64,000 nt of DNA from Actinacidiphila glaucinigra (GTDB lineage Bacteria; Actinomycetota; Actinomycetes; Streptomycetales; Streptomycetaceae). A program made the position numbers and the translations under genes. Location: NCBI RefSeq assembly GCF_900188405.1, contig NZ_FZOF01000003.1, positions 186,001-250,000 of the forward strand, given 5' to 3'. Under the pieces are notes generated by a model. The model was not told where the DNA came from. It ran no database searches and worked only from the letters and a program-made list of their open reading frames with translations. Below are positions 1-7,464 of this stretch, piece by piece; the stretch's first letter is position 1; the number at the start of each line of letters is the position of its first letter.

Positions 1-21
1 TGAACTGGAAGGGCACCGCGC

Positions 22-627
22 ATGCCCTTTGACCACAACGACCACTACCACCGGCTGCTCCTGCGCAAGGTCCCGCCCGGCGCGCTCACCGCCCTGGACG
101 TCGGCTGCGGCACCGGCCGCTTCGCCCGGCGCCTGGCCGCCCGCGGACTGCGGGTCGACGCGATCGACGCCTCCCCCGAGGCCGTGGCCGCGGCCGGAAC
201 CGCACCCGGGGTCACCTTCCGCACCGCGGACGTCACCCGCGTGGACCTCCCCCCGGCCCACTACGACGTCATCACCTGCCTGGCCGCCCTGCACCACATG
301 CCGCTCGCCACGGTCACCGCACTGCGCGCCGCGCTCGCCCCCGGCGGCACCCTGCTCGTCCTGGGCTGCTATCCCGAACGCACCCCCGCCGACTGGGCGG
401 TGAGCCTGACGGCCGTCCCCGTCAACGCCGCCGCCCGGCTGGCCGTAGCCGCCGCCGACCGGATCCGCGGCCACGAACCGCAGCCGGTCCGGGCCCCCGT
501 ACGCCCACCGGGCACACCCCTGCCGCAGATCCGCACCGAAGCGGCGCGCCTGCTGCCGGGCAGCCGTATCCGACGCCTGCTGTTCTGGCGCTACCTGCTG
601 GTGTACCGCGACGGCACGCCCGGCTGA
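22..627 (+). CDS. Class I SAM-dependent methyltransferase
   Basis: A 201-residue methyltransferase of the UbiE/Methyltransf_11 type. The SAM-binding motif I (ALDVGCGTGR) lies near residues 23-32, followed by an acidic residue at the end of strand 2 (VDAIDAS, near 49) and a strand-4 motif (YDVITCLAALHH, near 81-92). The ATG is preceded by a GGAAGG ribosome-binding site, and an in-frame TGA at the first bases of the window rules out an upstream start. The acceptor substrate cannot be told from the sequence. It ends 10 bases before the convergent NTF2-like gene and has no functional partner in view. Confidence 0.85.
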   Translation: MPFDHNDHYHRLLLRKVPPGALTALDVGCGTGRFARRLAARGLRVDAIDASPEAVAAAGTAPGVTFRTADVTRVDLPPAHYDVITCLAALHHMPLATVTALRAALAPGGTLLVLGCYPERTPADWAVSLTAVPVNAAARLAVAAADRIRGHEPQPVRAPVRPPGTPLPQIRTEAARLLPGSRIRRLLFWRYLLVYRDGTPG

Positions 628-637
628 CCGGCCCCGC

Positions 638-958
638 TCAGGCCTGGCCGGTGTCGAAACGGCTGACCTTGCCGCCGTCCACGGTGAAACGCCACTTCGT
701 GCGCATCTCACCCCACGCGTCGTTGCGGTAGTCCGCGATGAGGGTGAGCCCCGCCGAGTCCTGGGACTGCACGTCCATGTGGCCGTGGGAATCGAAGATC
801 TCCCGCTCCGCCCACTCCTGCAGGTCGCGGTCGGAACCGTCGTCGGACATCGTCGCGTTCTCGGCGAGCGCGGCCTCGAAGGCCTCCCGGTCCCCGGCGT
901 TCACCGCCGAGACGAAGGCGCGGACGGCCGGTTCGTTGAGGGCGTCGGTGCGGATCAT
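638..958 (-). CDS. NTF2-like / SnoaL-fold protein
   Basis: A 106-residue protein with the pattern of the NTF2-like fold: an N-terminal helix (VRAFVSAVNAGDREAFEAAL), an acidic loop, then beta strands ending in KWRFTVDGGKVSRFD. The fold serves as a small enzyme or ligand pocket. No catalytic His/Asp set is clear, so no reaction is assigned. The ATG has a GGGAG site upstream. It faces the methyltransferase and is divergent from the PP2C gene; no operon partner is visible. Confidence 0.75.
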   Translation of the reverse strand: MIRTDALNEPAVRAFVSAVNAGDREAFEAALAENATMSDDGSDRDLQEWAEREIFDSHGHMDVQSQDSAGLTLIADYRNDAWGEMRTKWRFTVDGGKVSRFDTGQA

Positions 959-1145
959 CGCTGCTGCTCCCTGTGCTCACGGGTCGTGCCACCAGCCTCG
1001 CCCGAGCGGCCCCCGCGCGCTACCCGGGGCCGGGCGGCCCGCCTGCCGTTCACCCGCGGGGACCGCCACGACTGGCCACGCGACGGGACCACGGCGACCC
1101 TGGGATCCAGCCCGGCGGCCCGACAGCGACGGCAGGAGCACACGC

Positions 1146-2237
1146 GTGGCGAGTGGGGGCGAGGACCTCACCGACGAAGGACGCGACGTCCTGCGGTACG
1201 TCCGGCTGCTCCCCGTCGTGCTGCTCGTCGGCGGCTTCCTGGTCGACTACCTGACCCCCGCCCAGTTCAGCGCCACCGCCTTCTACTCCGTCGCCCCCAT
1301 GCTCGCCGCCCCCCTGATGTCCCTGCCCGGCACCGTGCTGGTCGGAGTGGGCGCCATCGCCGCCGACGCGGGCATCCTCGCCCACTTCGGATACATCGGC
1401 GGCCCCGGCGGCATCAGCGAACTGCTGTCGATCTGCGCCGTCGCCGTCGTCGCCGTGTTCATCAACCGCCTGCTCCACGTCCGCGAGGTACGGCTGCGCT
1501 CCGCGCGCAGCGTCGCCGCCGCCGTGCAACGCGCCGTGCTGCCCGTTCCGCCGCGGCAGGTCGGGCTGTACCGCATCGCCGCCCGCTACGAGACCGCCGA
1601 GGCCGAGGCGGAGATCGGCGGCGACCTCTACGCCGTCCAGGACACCCCCTACGGGCTGCGCTGCATCATGGGCGACGTACGCGGCAAGGGCATGGCGGCC
1701 GTGGAGGCGGCCACCGTCGTGCTCGGCGCGTTCCGCATGGCCGCCGACGAGGAACCCACCCTCGCGGGGGTGGCGGCCCGCATGGACCGGGCGCTGTGGC
1801 GCGAGGCCGAACGCCGCGAGGGCATGGACCGCCTGGAATGGTTCGTCACCGCCGTCCTCGCCGAATTCCCGGCCGACGGCACCGGGCTGCGCCTGGTCAA
1901 CCGCGGGCACCCGCCCCCACTGGTGCTGCACCAGGGCGCCGTGCGCTGCGCCGAACCGGCCGGCCACGCCCTGCCCCTCGGAATGGGCCTGTGCGAGGCC
2001 GCCGACCGCGTCGACACCGTCCCCTTCCCGCCCGGTTCCACCCTGCTCATGCACACCGACGGCGTCACCGAGGCCCGCGACGCCGACGGCACCTTCTACG
2101 ACCCCGTCACCCGGCTGGACGGCGTGGCCTTCGCCGGCCCCGCCGAACTGCTCGACGCGCTCCTGGACGACGTCCACGCACACACCGGCGGCCCCCGCAG
2201 CGACGACATGGCACTCCTGGCGGTCTGCCACTTCTGA
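1146..2237 (+). CDS. Membrane-anchored SpoIIE-type PP2C phosphatase
   Basis: A 363-residue protein. About 115 N-terminal residues contain three or four hydrophobic segments (LLPVVLLVGGFLVDYL, a run around APMLAAPLMSL, and ICAVAVVAVFINRLL). A SpoIIE-family PP2C domain follows. Metal-binding motifs are intact: EIGGDLYAV, GDVRGKGMAA, HTDGVTEARD and RSDDMALLAV. Such proteins dephosphorylate anti-anti-sigma factors in partner-switching pathways. I chose the GTG start because AGGAG lies about 7 bases upstream; reading further upstream gives non-protein-like sequence. No anti-sigma or STAS gene is adjacent, so the target is unknown. Confidence 0.88.
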   Translation: MASGGEDLTDEGRDVLRYVRLLPVVLLVGGFLVDYLTPAQFSATAFYSVAPMLAAPLMSLPGTVLVGVGAIAADAGILAHFGYIGGPGGISELLSICAVAVVAVFINRLLHVREVRLRSARSVAAAVQRAVLPVPPRQVGLYRIAARYETAEAEAEIGGDLYAVQDTPYGLRCIMGDVRGKGMAAVEAATVVLGAFRMAADEEPTLAGVAARMDRALWREAERREGMDRLEWFVTAVLAEFPADGTGLRLVNRGHPPPLVLHQGAVRCAEPAGHALPLGMGLCEAADRVDTVPFPPGSTLLMHTDGVTEARDADGTFYDPVTRLDGVAFAGPAELLDALLDDVHAHTGGPRSDDMALLAVCHF

Positions 2238-2278
2238 CCCGCCCGCGCCTCCGTGCCGAACCCGGCCTTCGGCGCCGC

Positions 2279-3370
2279 TCAGGCCCCGTACGCCGCCCCG
2301 CAGGAGGACCGCACCCGCAGCGAGGGCAGCAGATCCACGTGCCGGCGCGGCGAAGACGCCCCGCCCGCCGCGACGCGCTCCAGCAGCAGGGCGACGGCCG
2401 CCTCCCCCACCGCCCGCTTGGGCGCCGCGACCGCCGTCAGCGGCGGATCCGCCAGACCGGCCGCCTGGTCGTCATGGACCACGACCGCCAGATCCTCCGG
2501 GACACGCAGCCCCAGCGCCTTCAACCGCGAGACCACCATGACCGCCAGTTCGTCACCGTGCATCAGCACCGCGTGCACCCCGTGCTCCTCCACCAGCCCC
2601 CGCACGTGCCGCACCGTCACGTCCACCCGCTCCGCCTCCGGCAGCTCCGGCGGCGCGGTGTACGGCGACCCGGGGGCCGGGGCCAGCCCCAGCGCCTCCA
2701 CCGCGGCCGCGTACCCCGACCGCAACTGCCCGGCGTGCGCGGTCTCCTGGAGCACCAGCGCGACCGAGCCGTGCCCCAGTGCCGCAAGGTGCCGCACCGC
2801 CATGGCCGCCCCCTGCGCCGAGTCCGTCCGCACCCGGTCCAGCTCGGCGGCCTGGCTCCCGGGCGGCGCCAGCCGCTCCACCAGCACCAGCGGCACCGCG
2901 CGCTCGGCGATCCGGGCCCCGCACCCGGGGGCGGGCGTCCAGCCCGGGGTCAGCAGCAGCCCGTCCACCCCGGAGGCGACCAGCCGGCCGGCCTGCTCCT
3001 CGTCGCCCTCGGCCACGTAGCCGGACAGGCCCAGGACCAGCCGCCCGCCGCGGGCCTCCAGGGCCTCCCGGGCGCCCTGCACGATCTCGCCGAACGAGTA
3101 GTCGAGGGTGGGCACCACCATGCCGACCACGAGCCCCTCGGCATCCCGCGCCCCCGCCAGAGCGGGCTCCCTCACGCCCCCGGCGGCGGGCCCCAGGACG
3201 GAGCCGTGGACCCGGCGCAGCCGGCCCTGCTCGGCCAGCGTCTCCACGTCCCGGCGCACGGTCACGGTCGACACGCCCAGCTCGTCGGCGAGGTCGGACA
3301 CGCGGAGGGTGCCGCGCTGGCGGACCAACTCCAGTACCCGTTCGTGGCGCTGGTCGACGTGGAGTCGCAC
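2279..3370 (-). CDS. Transcriptional repressor with DeoR HTH and LacI-type ligand domain
   Basis: A 363-residue regulator. The first 60 residues are a canonical DeoR winged helix (HERVLELVRQRGTLRVSDL, then STVTVRRDVETL). From about residue 85 to the end is a GalR/LacI periplasmic-binding-like domain (VGMVVPTLDYSFGEIVQGAREAL). The family binds an operator and is released by a sugar or related effector. The GTG start has AAGGGGAA just upstream; the longer reading adds about 30 non-conserved residues. The direct repeat ACGCACTG at 3421-3437 upstream may be part of its control region. No transport or catabolic gene is adjacent, so the regulon is unknown. Confidence 0.87.
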   Translation of the reverse strand: MRLHVDQRHERVLELVRQRGTLRVSDLADELGVSTVTVRRDVETLAEQGRLRRVHGSVLGPAAGGVREPALAGARDAEGLVVGMVVPTLDYSFGEIVQGAREALEARGGRLVLGLSGYVAEGDEEQAGRLVASGVDGLLLTPGWTPAPGCGARIAERAVPLVLVERLAPPGSQAAELDRVRTDSAQGAAMAVRHLAALGHGSVALVLQETAHAGQLRSGYAAAVEALGLAPAPGSPYTAPPELPEAERVDVTVRHVRGLVEEHGVHAVLMHGDELAVMVVSRLKALGLRVPEDLAVVVHDDQAAGLADPPLTAVAAPKRAVGEAAVALLLERVAAGGASSPRRHVDLLPSLRVRSSCGAAYGA

Positions 3371-3615
3371 GGTGTTCCCCTTGGTGCTCCGGGCGGGCGG
3401 TGTCGCGAGCCGCTGCTGCCACGCACTGTACGCACTGCGCGTGCGGCGGTGATCCACAGGTTTCTACCGGTCGGGCTCCGCCGGCGGCAACGGCCGCGGA
3501 GCGGGGACCGCGCGGACGCGTCGGAGGCGGCGCGCGGGCCCTCGGGAGGATCTCGACCCTCGCATTACTTCTTGCTCCACCTGCTTGCCGCTCCCCGTCT
3601 GTCACACCCTGCCCC

Positions 3616-3627
3616 TACGCTGCTGCC
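3616..3627 (+). promoter_or_regulatory. -10 element of a probable leaderless promoter
   Basis: TACGCT at 3616-3621 ends 6 bases before the GTG at 3628, and there is no Shine-Dalgarno sequence. This geometry would place transcription start at the start codon. The -35 region is weak. Confidence 0.4.
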
Positions 3628-4677
3628 GTGACCGCGCCCGCTCTCCACCAGCTCCGCGCCGCCCTGGAACGCGCCCTCGCCGACCCGGCCATCGCCACCT
3701 CCCGCTCCCGGGAGGAACGGCTGCGGAAAGCCGCCGCGGTGCTGGAGCGCGCGGCCGCCGACGTCCCGCCCCAGGCGCTGGGCGGCCTCGAAGAGCTGTT
3801 CGCCGACGCCGTCCTCGGCCACCCCGGACGGCCGGACACCGTGCTCGGCCGCATCGCGGCCGGTCTGTACCGCACCCGGGCGGGCCAGGTGGGCAGGCAG
3901 CTCACCCCCGCCAGCCAGCGCGACATCATGGACGGCATCGCCGACCTCAACCGGGCCGCCGGGCGCCCCGCGTTCGGGTGGCAGGCCCGCGGGATGCGCC
4001 CCTGGTCCAAGCACACCAAGGAGCCCCTGGACTTCACCGGGCACATCGTGCTGCGCCGGGCCCTGAGCACCCCCGTGGAGCCGCGCCGCGAGCCGTACCG
4101 GCTGCGGCTGCTGGCGGCGCTGGAGGTGCTGTGGGCGACGGCGGTGCCCCGCGAGGGCCTGGTGGCCGCGGACGTCACCGACCTGTCGGCGCAGGAGTCC
4201 CGCATCCGGCTCACCGTGAACCTGCCCGGCCGCACGGCGGCTACGCGGCAGGATTTCGCGCTGCCCCGGTCGGCGCGGACGGCGCTGCGGCTCTGGCTGC
4301 CGGTGCGCCGGGAGGTCGTCGCCCGGCACCTGGACGCGGGGCCGGACCATCCCGCGAACCAGGCCCTGTTCGTCACCCTGCGGCACACCGTGGCCGAACC
4401 GGCCTCGGGGGCGGCCCGGATGGTGCCGCCCGGGATCCGCATCACCGGGAACGGGCTGGAGACCGACTACAGCAAGTGGGCGCGCGGGCTCAACGGCGAC
4501 CACGCCGGGCAGAAGGGCTGGCCGGTGCCGACCGACCTGTACACCATCTCCCGCGGCGGCGCGGTCCGGCGCGAGGCCCAGGGCCGCTCCCAGGGGCGCG
4601 GCCCGTCGCGTCACGGAGGTTCAGCGGGTGCGGGCCCGCGCCCGGTGGCCGTCGAGGACGTCCTGCCGGAGCAGTGA
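3628..4677 (+). CDS. Degenerate tyrosine-recombinase-like protein
   Basis: A 349-residue protein of uncertain function. The middle (about residues 150-235) resembles the start of a phage-integrase catalytic domain: RLRLLAALEVLWATAVPREG, then DVTDL and a beta hairpin (SRIRLTVNLPG). In active recombinases the box-I motif carries a catalytic Arg after ATGL; here the segment reads ATAVPRE, and I find neither a clear HxxR box nor the C-terminal tyrosine context. It is therefore either an inactive relative or a different helical protein. The GTG start is chosen from the -10-like TACGCT and from where protein-like sequence begins. Its 3' end overlaps the convergent gene by 57 bases. Confidence 0.6.
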   Translation: MTAPALHQLRAALERALADPAIATSRSREERLRKAAAVLERAAADVPPQALGGLEELFADAVLGHPGRPDTVLGRIAAGLYRTRAGQVGRQLTPASQRDIMDGIADLNRAAGRPAFGWQARGMRPWSKHTKEPLDFTGHIVLRRALSTPVEPRREPYRLRLLAALEVLWATAVPREGLVAADVTDLSAQESRIRLTVNLPGRTAATRQDFALPRSARTALRLWLPVRREVVARHLDAGPDHPANQALFVTLRHTVAEPASGAARMVPPGIRITGNGLETDYSKWARGLNGDHAGQKGWPVPTDLYTISRGGAVRREAQGRSQGRGPSRHGGSAGAGPRPVAVEDVLPEQ

Positions 4678-5766
4678 GCCGAAGCCGGCGGAGTCCAGAC
4701 GCCGGCCGAGTTGCGCCTCGTCGACCCCGAGGGCGGCCGCGGTGCGGGCCAGGTGCCAGTCGTGGGCGGCGAGGCGGTCGAGCAGATGGCCGCGGCGCGC
4801 CTGGCTCTCCGAGAGCCGGAAGGTCTTGAGATAGACGGTCCGGCCCCGCCGGTCCGTGACGGCCTCGCCGATGTGGTTCTCCCGCCCGGGGCGGAACTCC
4901 GGCAGGAACCGGGAGAGCGTGAAGGGGCCCATCCGGTACACCGTCCGCCAGGTGCGGGGCTGCTCCAGGAGCGCGGCGGCCATGGTCGTGTCGTGGAACC
5001 GCGCCCAGGCCCGCTCCTGTCCGGCCGCCGCGGCACGCAGCTCTGCCAGGGAGCGGATGCCCGTGCCGGGGATGCGGGCGCGGAACTCCGGGACAGGCGG
5101 CATCAGCGTGGCGTAGTGGTGGACGAGTTCGCCGTAGAGGTCCTGCACGAGGGTCGGGTGCAGCGCGCGGTAGTCGTCGGGGTGCGGCACGACGAAGGCC
5201 GCGGCCAGGGCGTCGGCGACGTAGAGCAGGACGCCGCACTGGCCGGGGTGGATCTCGAAGACCCGCAGCGCGTCGGCGAGTCCGCGCACCTCGGCCCCCG
5301 TGTACGCCTCCTCCGCGCGCGGGGACAGGCCCCGGCGCAGCGCGCGCTGCGACCATTCCTCCCAGGCGACCGAGGGGCCGCCGAAGTGCAGTGCCAGATA
5401 GCCCTCCAGCGCGAGGTGCAGGGGCAGGAAGCGCAGCCGGCCCTTGGCCTCGCGCCGGGCCATCCGGCGGTGCATGCGCAGGGCGCCCGTGGCGGGGCGC
5501 GCGTCGTCCGCGCCCTCGGCCAGCTGCGTCCCGTAGGCCGCGGCCGGGGTTCCGTCACCGGTCCAGGTGGCGACGAACGCGTGCGGGATGTACGAGACGT
5601 ACGCGTGCCGCGGGCCGGCCTGCACGACGGACGGCCCGTCGGTGAGGATCCTCGGGTGCAGCCGCAGGTCCTCGACGGGCTGTTCGCGTACCAGCGGGAC
5701 CAGGCGCACGGCGCCCCAGACCTGGGAGGGGCGGGTGTCCAGGCCGGTCAGGTCGAGTGCGGTCAT
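4621..5766 (-). CDS. Uncharacterised partner of the vWA protein, with C-terminal FIS-like HTH
   Basis: A 381-residue protein. The body has the conserved look of an actinobacterial family (VWGAVRLVPLV near the N-terminus, YVSYIPHAFVATWTGDGTP, FEIHPGQCGVLLYVADAL). From memory this matches proteins labelled ARPP-2, but that was not checked. The last 60 residues form a FIS-type helix-turn-helix (HDWHLARTAAALGVDEAQL), used for DNA binding in other families. The ATG overlaps the stop of the upstream vWA gene by 4 bases (ATGA), indicating translational coupling. No enzyme motif was recognised, and a role with the vWA protein is inferred from the coupling only. Confidence 0.7.
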   Translation of the reverse strand: MTALDLTGLDTRPSQVWGAVRLVPLVREQPVEDLRLHPRILTDGPSVVQAGPRHAYVSYIPHAFVATWTGDGTPAAAYGTQLAEGADDARPATGALRMHRRMARREAKGRLRFLPLHLALEGYLALHFGGPSVAWEEWSQRALRRGLSPRAEEAYTGAEVRGLADALRVFEIHPGQCGVLLYVADALAAAFVVPHPDDYRALHPTLVQDLYGELVHHYATLMPPVPEFRARIPGTGIRSLAELRAAAAGQERAWARFHDTTMAAALLEQPRTWRTVYRMGPFTLSRFLPEFRPGRENHIGEAVTDRRGRTVYLKTFRLSESQARRGHLLDRLAAHDWHLARTAAALGVDEAQLGRRLDSAGFGSLLRQDVLDGHRARARTR

Positions 5767-7205
5767 CGGGTGTGCTCCCCCCGGTGGGTTCGGTCGAGCA
5801 GTCGTCGCGCGCGGGCGTCGAGGTAGGCGGCCAGTTCGGCCGGGCCGGTGCGGCCCTCGGCGAACTGGGCGAGTTCGACGAGCGCGGGCAGGTCCTCGGC
5901 GTCGCGGATGCCTGCCGTGGCCACGGCCGGGGACAGCCGGAGCACGTCGAAGTCCTCGGCGTCGTAGACCGGGTTGAGGTGCACGACCTCGGTGCGGCGG
6001 CCGGGGTCGATGCGGGTGCGCCACACGCGGAGCACCTCGCCGGCCAGGCCCGGGGGCGCGTTGTCCCAGCCGTCGGAGACGATCAGCAGCCGGGACGGCC
6101 CGGTCTCCAGCGCGTCCAGGATCCGCCGGCCCAGCGGCGTCGCCCCGTACGGACGGACGAGCAGGGCGTCGGTCCGCCCGGACGTCCACAGCCCGGTGTA
6201 CTCGCAGGCGAGCGCGGCGAGCAGGTGGTGGCAGGCCAGGGCGACGGCCAGCGGCCGGCGGCGCTTGGTGCCCGAACCCGAGGCGGAGAAGCTGTCGTCG
6301 AGGACGGCGGCGACCCGCCCCCAGCTTCCCCGGTGCTCCCCGGCCACCCGTACGGCGGCCGCGTCCAGGGCCCCGGTCAGTTCCCGGCGCCGCCGCAGGC
6401 GCTCCTCGACCGGCAGCGAGAGCACGTAGGAGGCGAGCCGGGTCAGGGGCATGCGGTCCAGGGCGGCCGGCACCGCGCCCGCCTCGTGCCGCCGGGCGGA
6501 CTCCTGCAGCCGCAGGGTCTCCAGGCGCGTCATGCGCGGGGCGATGCGCTCCAGGAACACCTCGCGCGGCACACCGTGCTTCGCGGCGAAGCCCTCGGCG
6601 ACGGTGTAGGGCAGTTCGTACAGGGCGTCCTGCGCGAAGTGCGCGCGGCGCCAGGCCTCCAGGAGCGGTGTGTCGTACCGGCCCCGGCTCAGCGGCCGGA
6701 ACACGAACGTGCCCAGTTCCTCCCCCGTGGGGGCGAGATGGGCGTGCCGCAGCGCCCGCTTGAACCCGCCGCGGTACTTCACGGCGTCGAAGGCCGGGTC
6801 CGGGCGGGCGGCGATCCAGTCGCGGATGATCGCCCTCGTCCGCCGGTTGTTCACCCCGGCCCGGCGCAGGGCGCCGAAGATCCCGTACACGCGCTGCGGC
6901 GGCAGCAGGGCCAGACGGCAGGCGATGAGCCGGCCCTCGGTGCGGCGCTGTTCCGCGCCGGCCTCGGCGGCGGTCTCCAGCAGGCGGCGGACGATCAGTG
7001 CCGCGTTGTGGTCGTTGATGTCGAGGGCGAGGACCCCGGCGTACAGGTCGCGGTAGTTGCCCAGCATGTACGCGTGGAGGAAGTCCAGCGACAGCCGCTG
7101 CTCCCCCGCGCCGGAACGGAACTCGCGCTGGCCGGTCGCGGTGATCGCCGCGTTGACGAACAGCAGCACGTCCTCGGCGGCGACGGCCGCCCCCCGCTCG
7201 CTCAT
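5763..7205 (-). CDS. vWA-domain protein with N-terminal helical region (TROVE/Ro-like architecture)
   Basis: A 480-residue protein. Residues 1-285 are predominantly helical with repeated Arg/Leu-rich segments (RAGVNNRRTRAIIRDW near 115-130), reminiscent of a HEAT-type TROVE ring. Residues 295-450 form a von Willebrand A domain with a complete metal site: DDSFS at 303-307, Thr356 in the GATPLG loop and Asp378 in VSDGW. TROVE-vWA proteins such as bacterial Ro bind Y RNAs and structured RNAs; whether this one does is inference from architecture. The ATG follows a GGGGGAG site. It is the first gene of a coupled pair with the FIS-HTH protein. Confidence 0.72.
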   Translation of the reverse strand: MSERGAAVAAEDVLLFVNAAITATGQREFRSGAGEQRLSLDFLHAYMLGNYRDLYAGVLALDINDHNAALIVRRLLETAAEAGAEQRRTEGRLIACRLALLPPQRVYGIFGALRRAGVNNRRTRAIIRDWIAARPDPAFDAVKYRGGFKRALRHAHLAPTGEELGTFVFRPLSRGRYDTPLLEAWRRAHFAQDALYELPYTVAEGFAAKHGVPREVFLERIAPRMTRLETLRLQESARRHEAGAVPAALDRMPLTRLASYVLSLPVEERLRRRRELTGALDAAAVRVAGEHRGSWGRVAAVLDDSFSASGSGTKRRRPLAVALACHHLLAALACEYTGLWTSGRTDALLVRPYGATPLGRRILDALETGPSRLLIVSDGWDNAPPGLAGEVLRVWRTRIDPGRRTEVVHLNPVYDAEDFDVLRLSPAVATAGIRDAEDLPALVELAQFAEGRTGPAELAAYLDARARRLLDRTHRGEHTR

Positions 7206-7379
7206 GGCGTCGGCTCCCCCTGTCTTGGACGCCGGCCGGGGAATGGGGGCACGAGCAGCGAATCATTGCTTCAGAGGCAGGTTCCGGAAGTCGCACCGTA
7301 GTCCCGCGGCCGGCACGGCGACCGTAACAGAGCCGGTGCGGGGTGCTCCAACGGGATTCCCGGCCGGGCGCGGGGTTCG

Positions 7380-7411
7380 CCGGGTCCCGCCCCGGCGGGG
7401 GCGGGACCCGG
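7380..7411. terminator. Strong hairpin, probable terminator of the urate operon
   Basis: A perfect 14-bp inverted repeat (CCGGGTCCCGCCCC and its complement) with a 4-base loop at 7394-7397. It lies just downstream of the 8-oxoguanine deaminase gene on the minus strand and has no U tract, as is common in Streptomyces. Confidence 0.75.
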
Positions 7412-7464
7412 CACCGGTCGGAGGGCCGTCCCTCCCCCGACCGGGGTCCGCGGGTGAGCGGTGA

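Noticed and set aside
779..3631. Very long plus-strand reading frame (950 codons)
   Set aside because: Its product is almost entirely Arg, Pro, Gly and Ala and overlaps the real PP2C and repressor genes in other frames. It is a GC-driven shadow.
7206..7464. Search for a Y RNA next to the vWA gene
   Set aside because: No tRNA-like T-loop or long Y-RNA stem was found. The only strong structure is the hairpin terminator of the urate operon.
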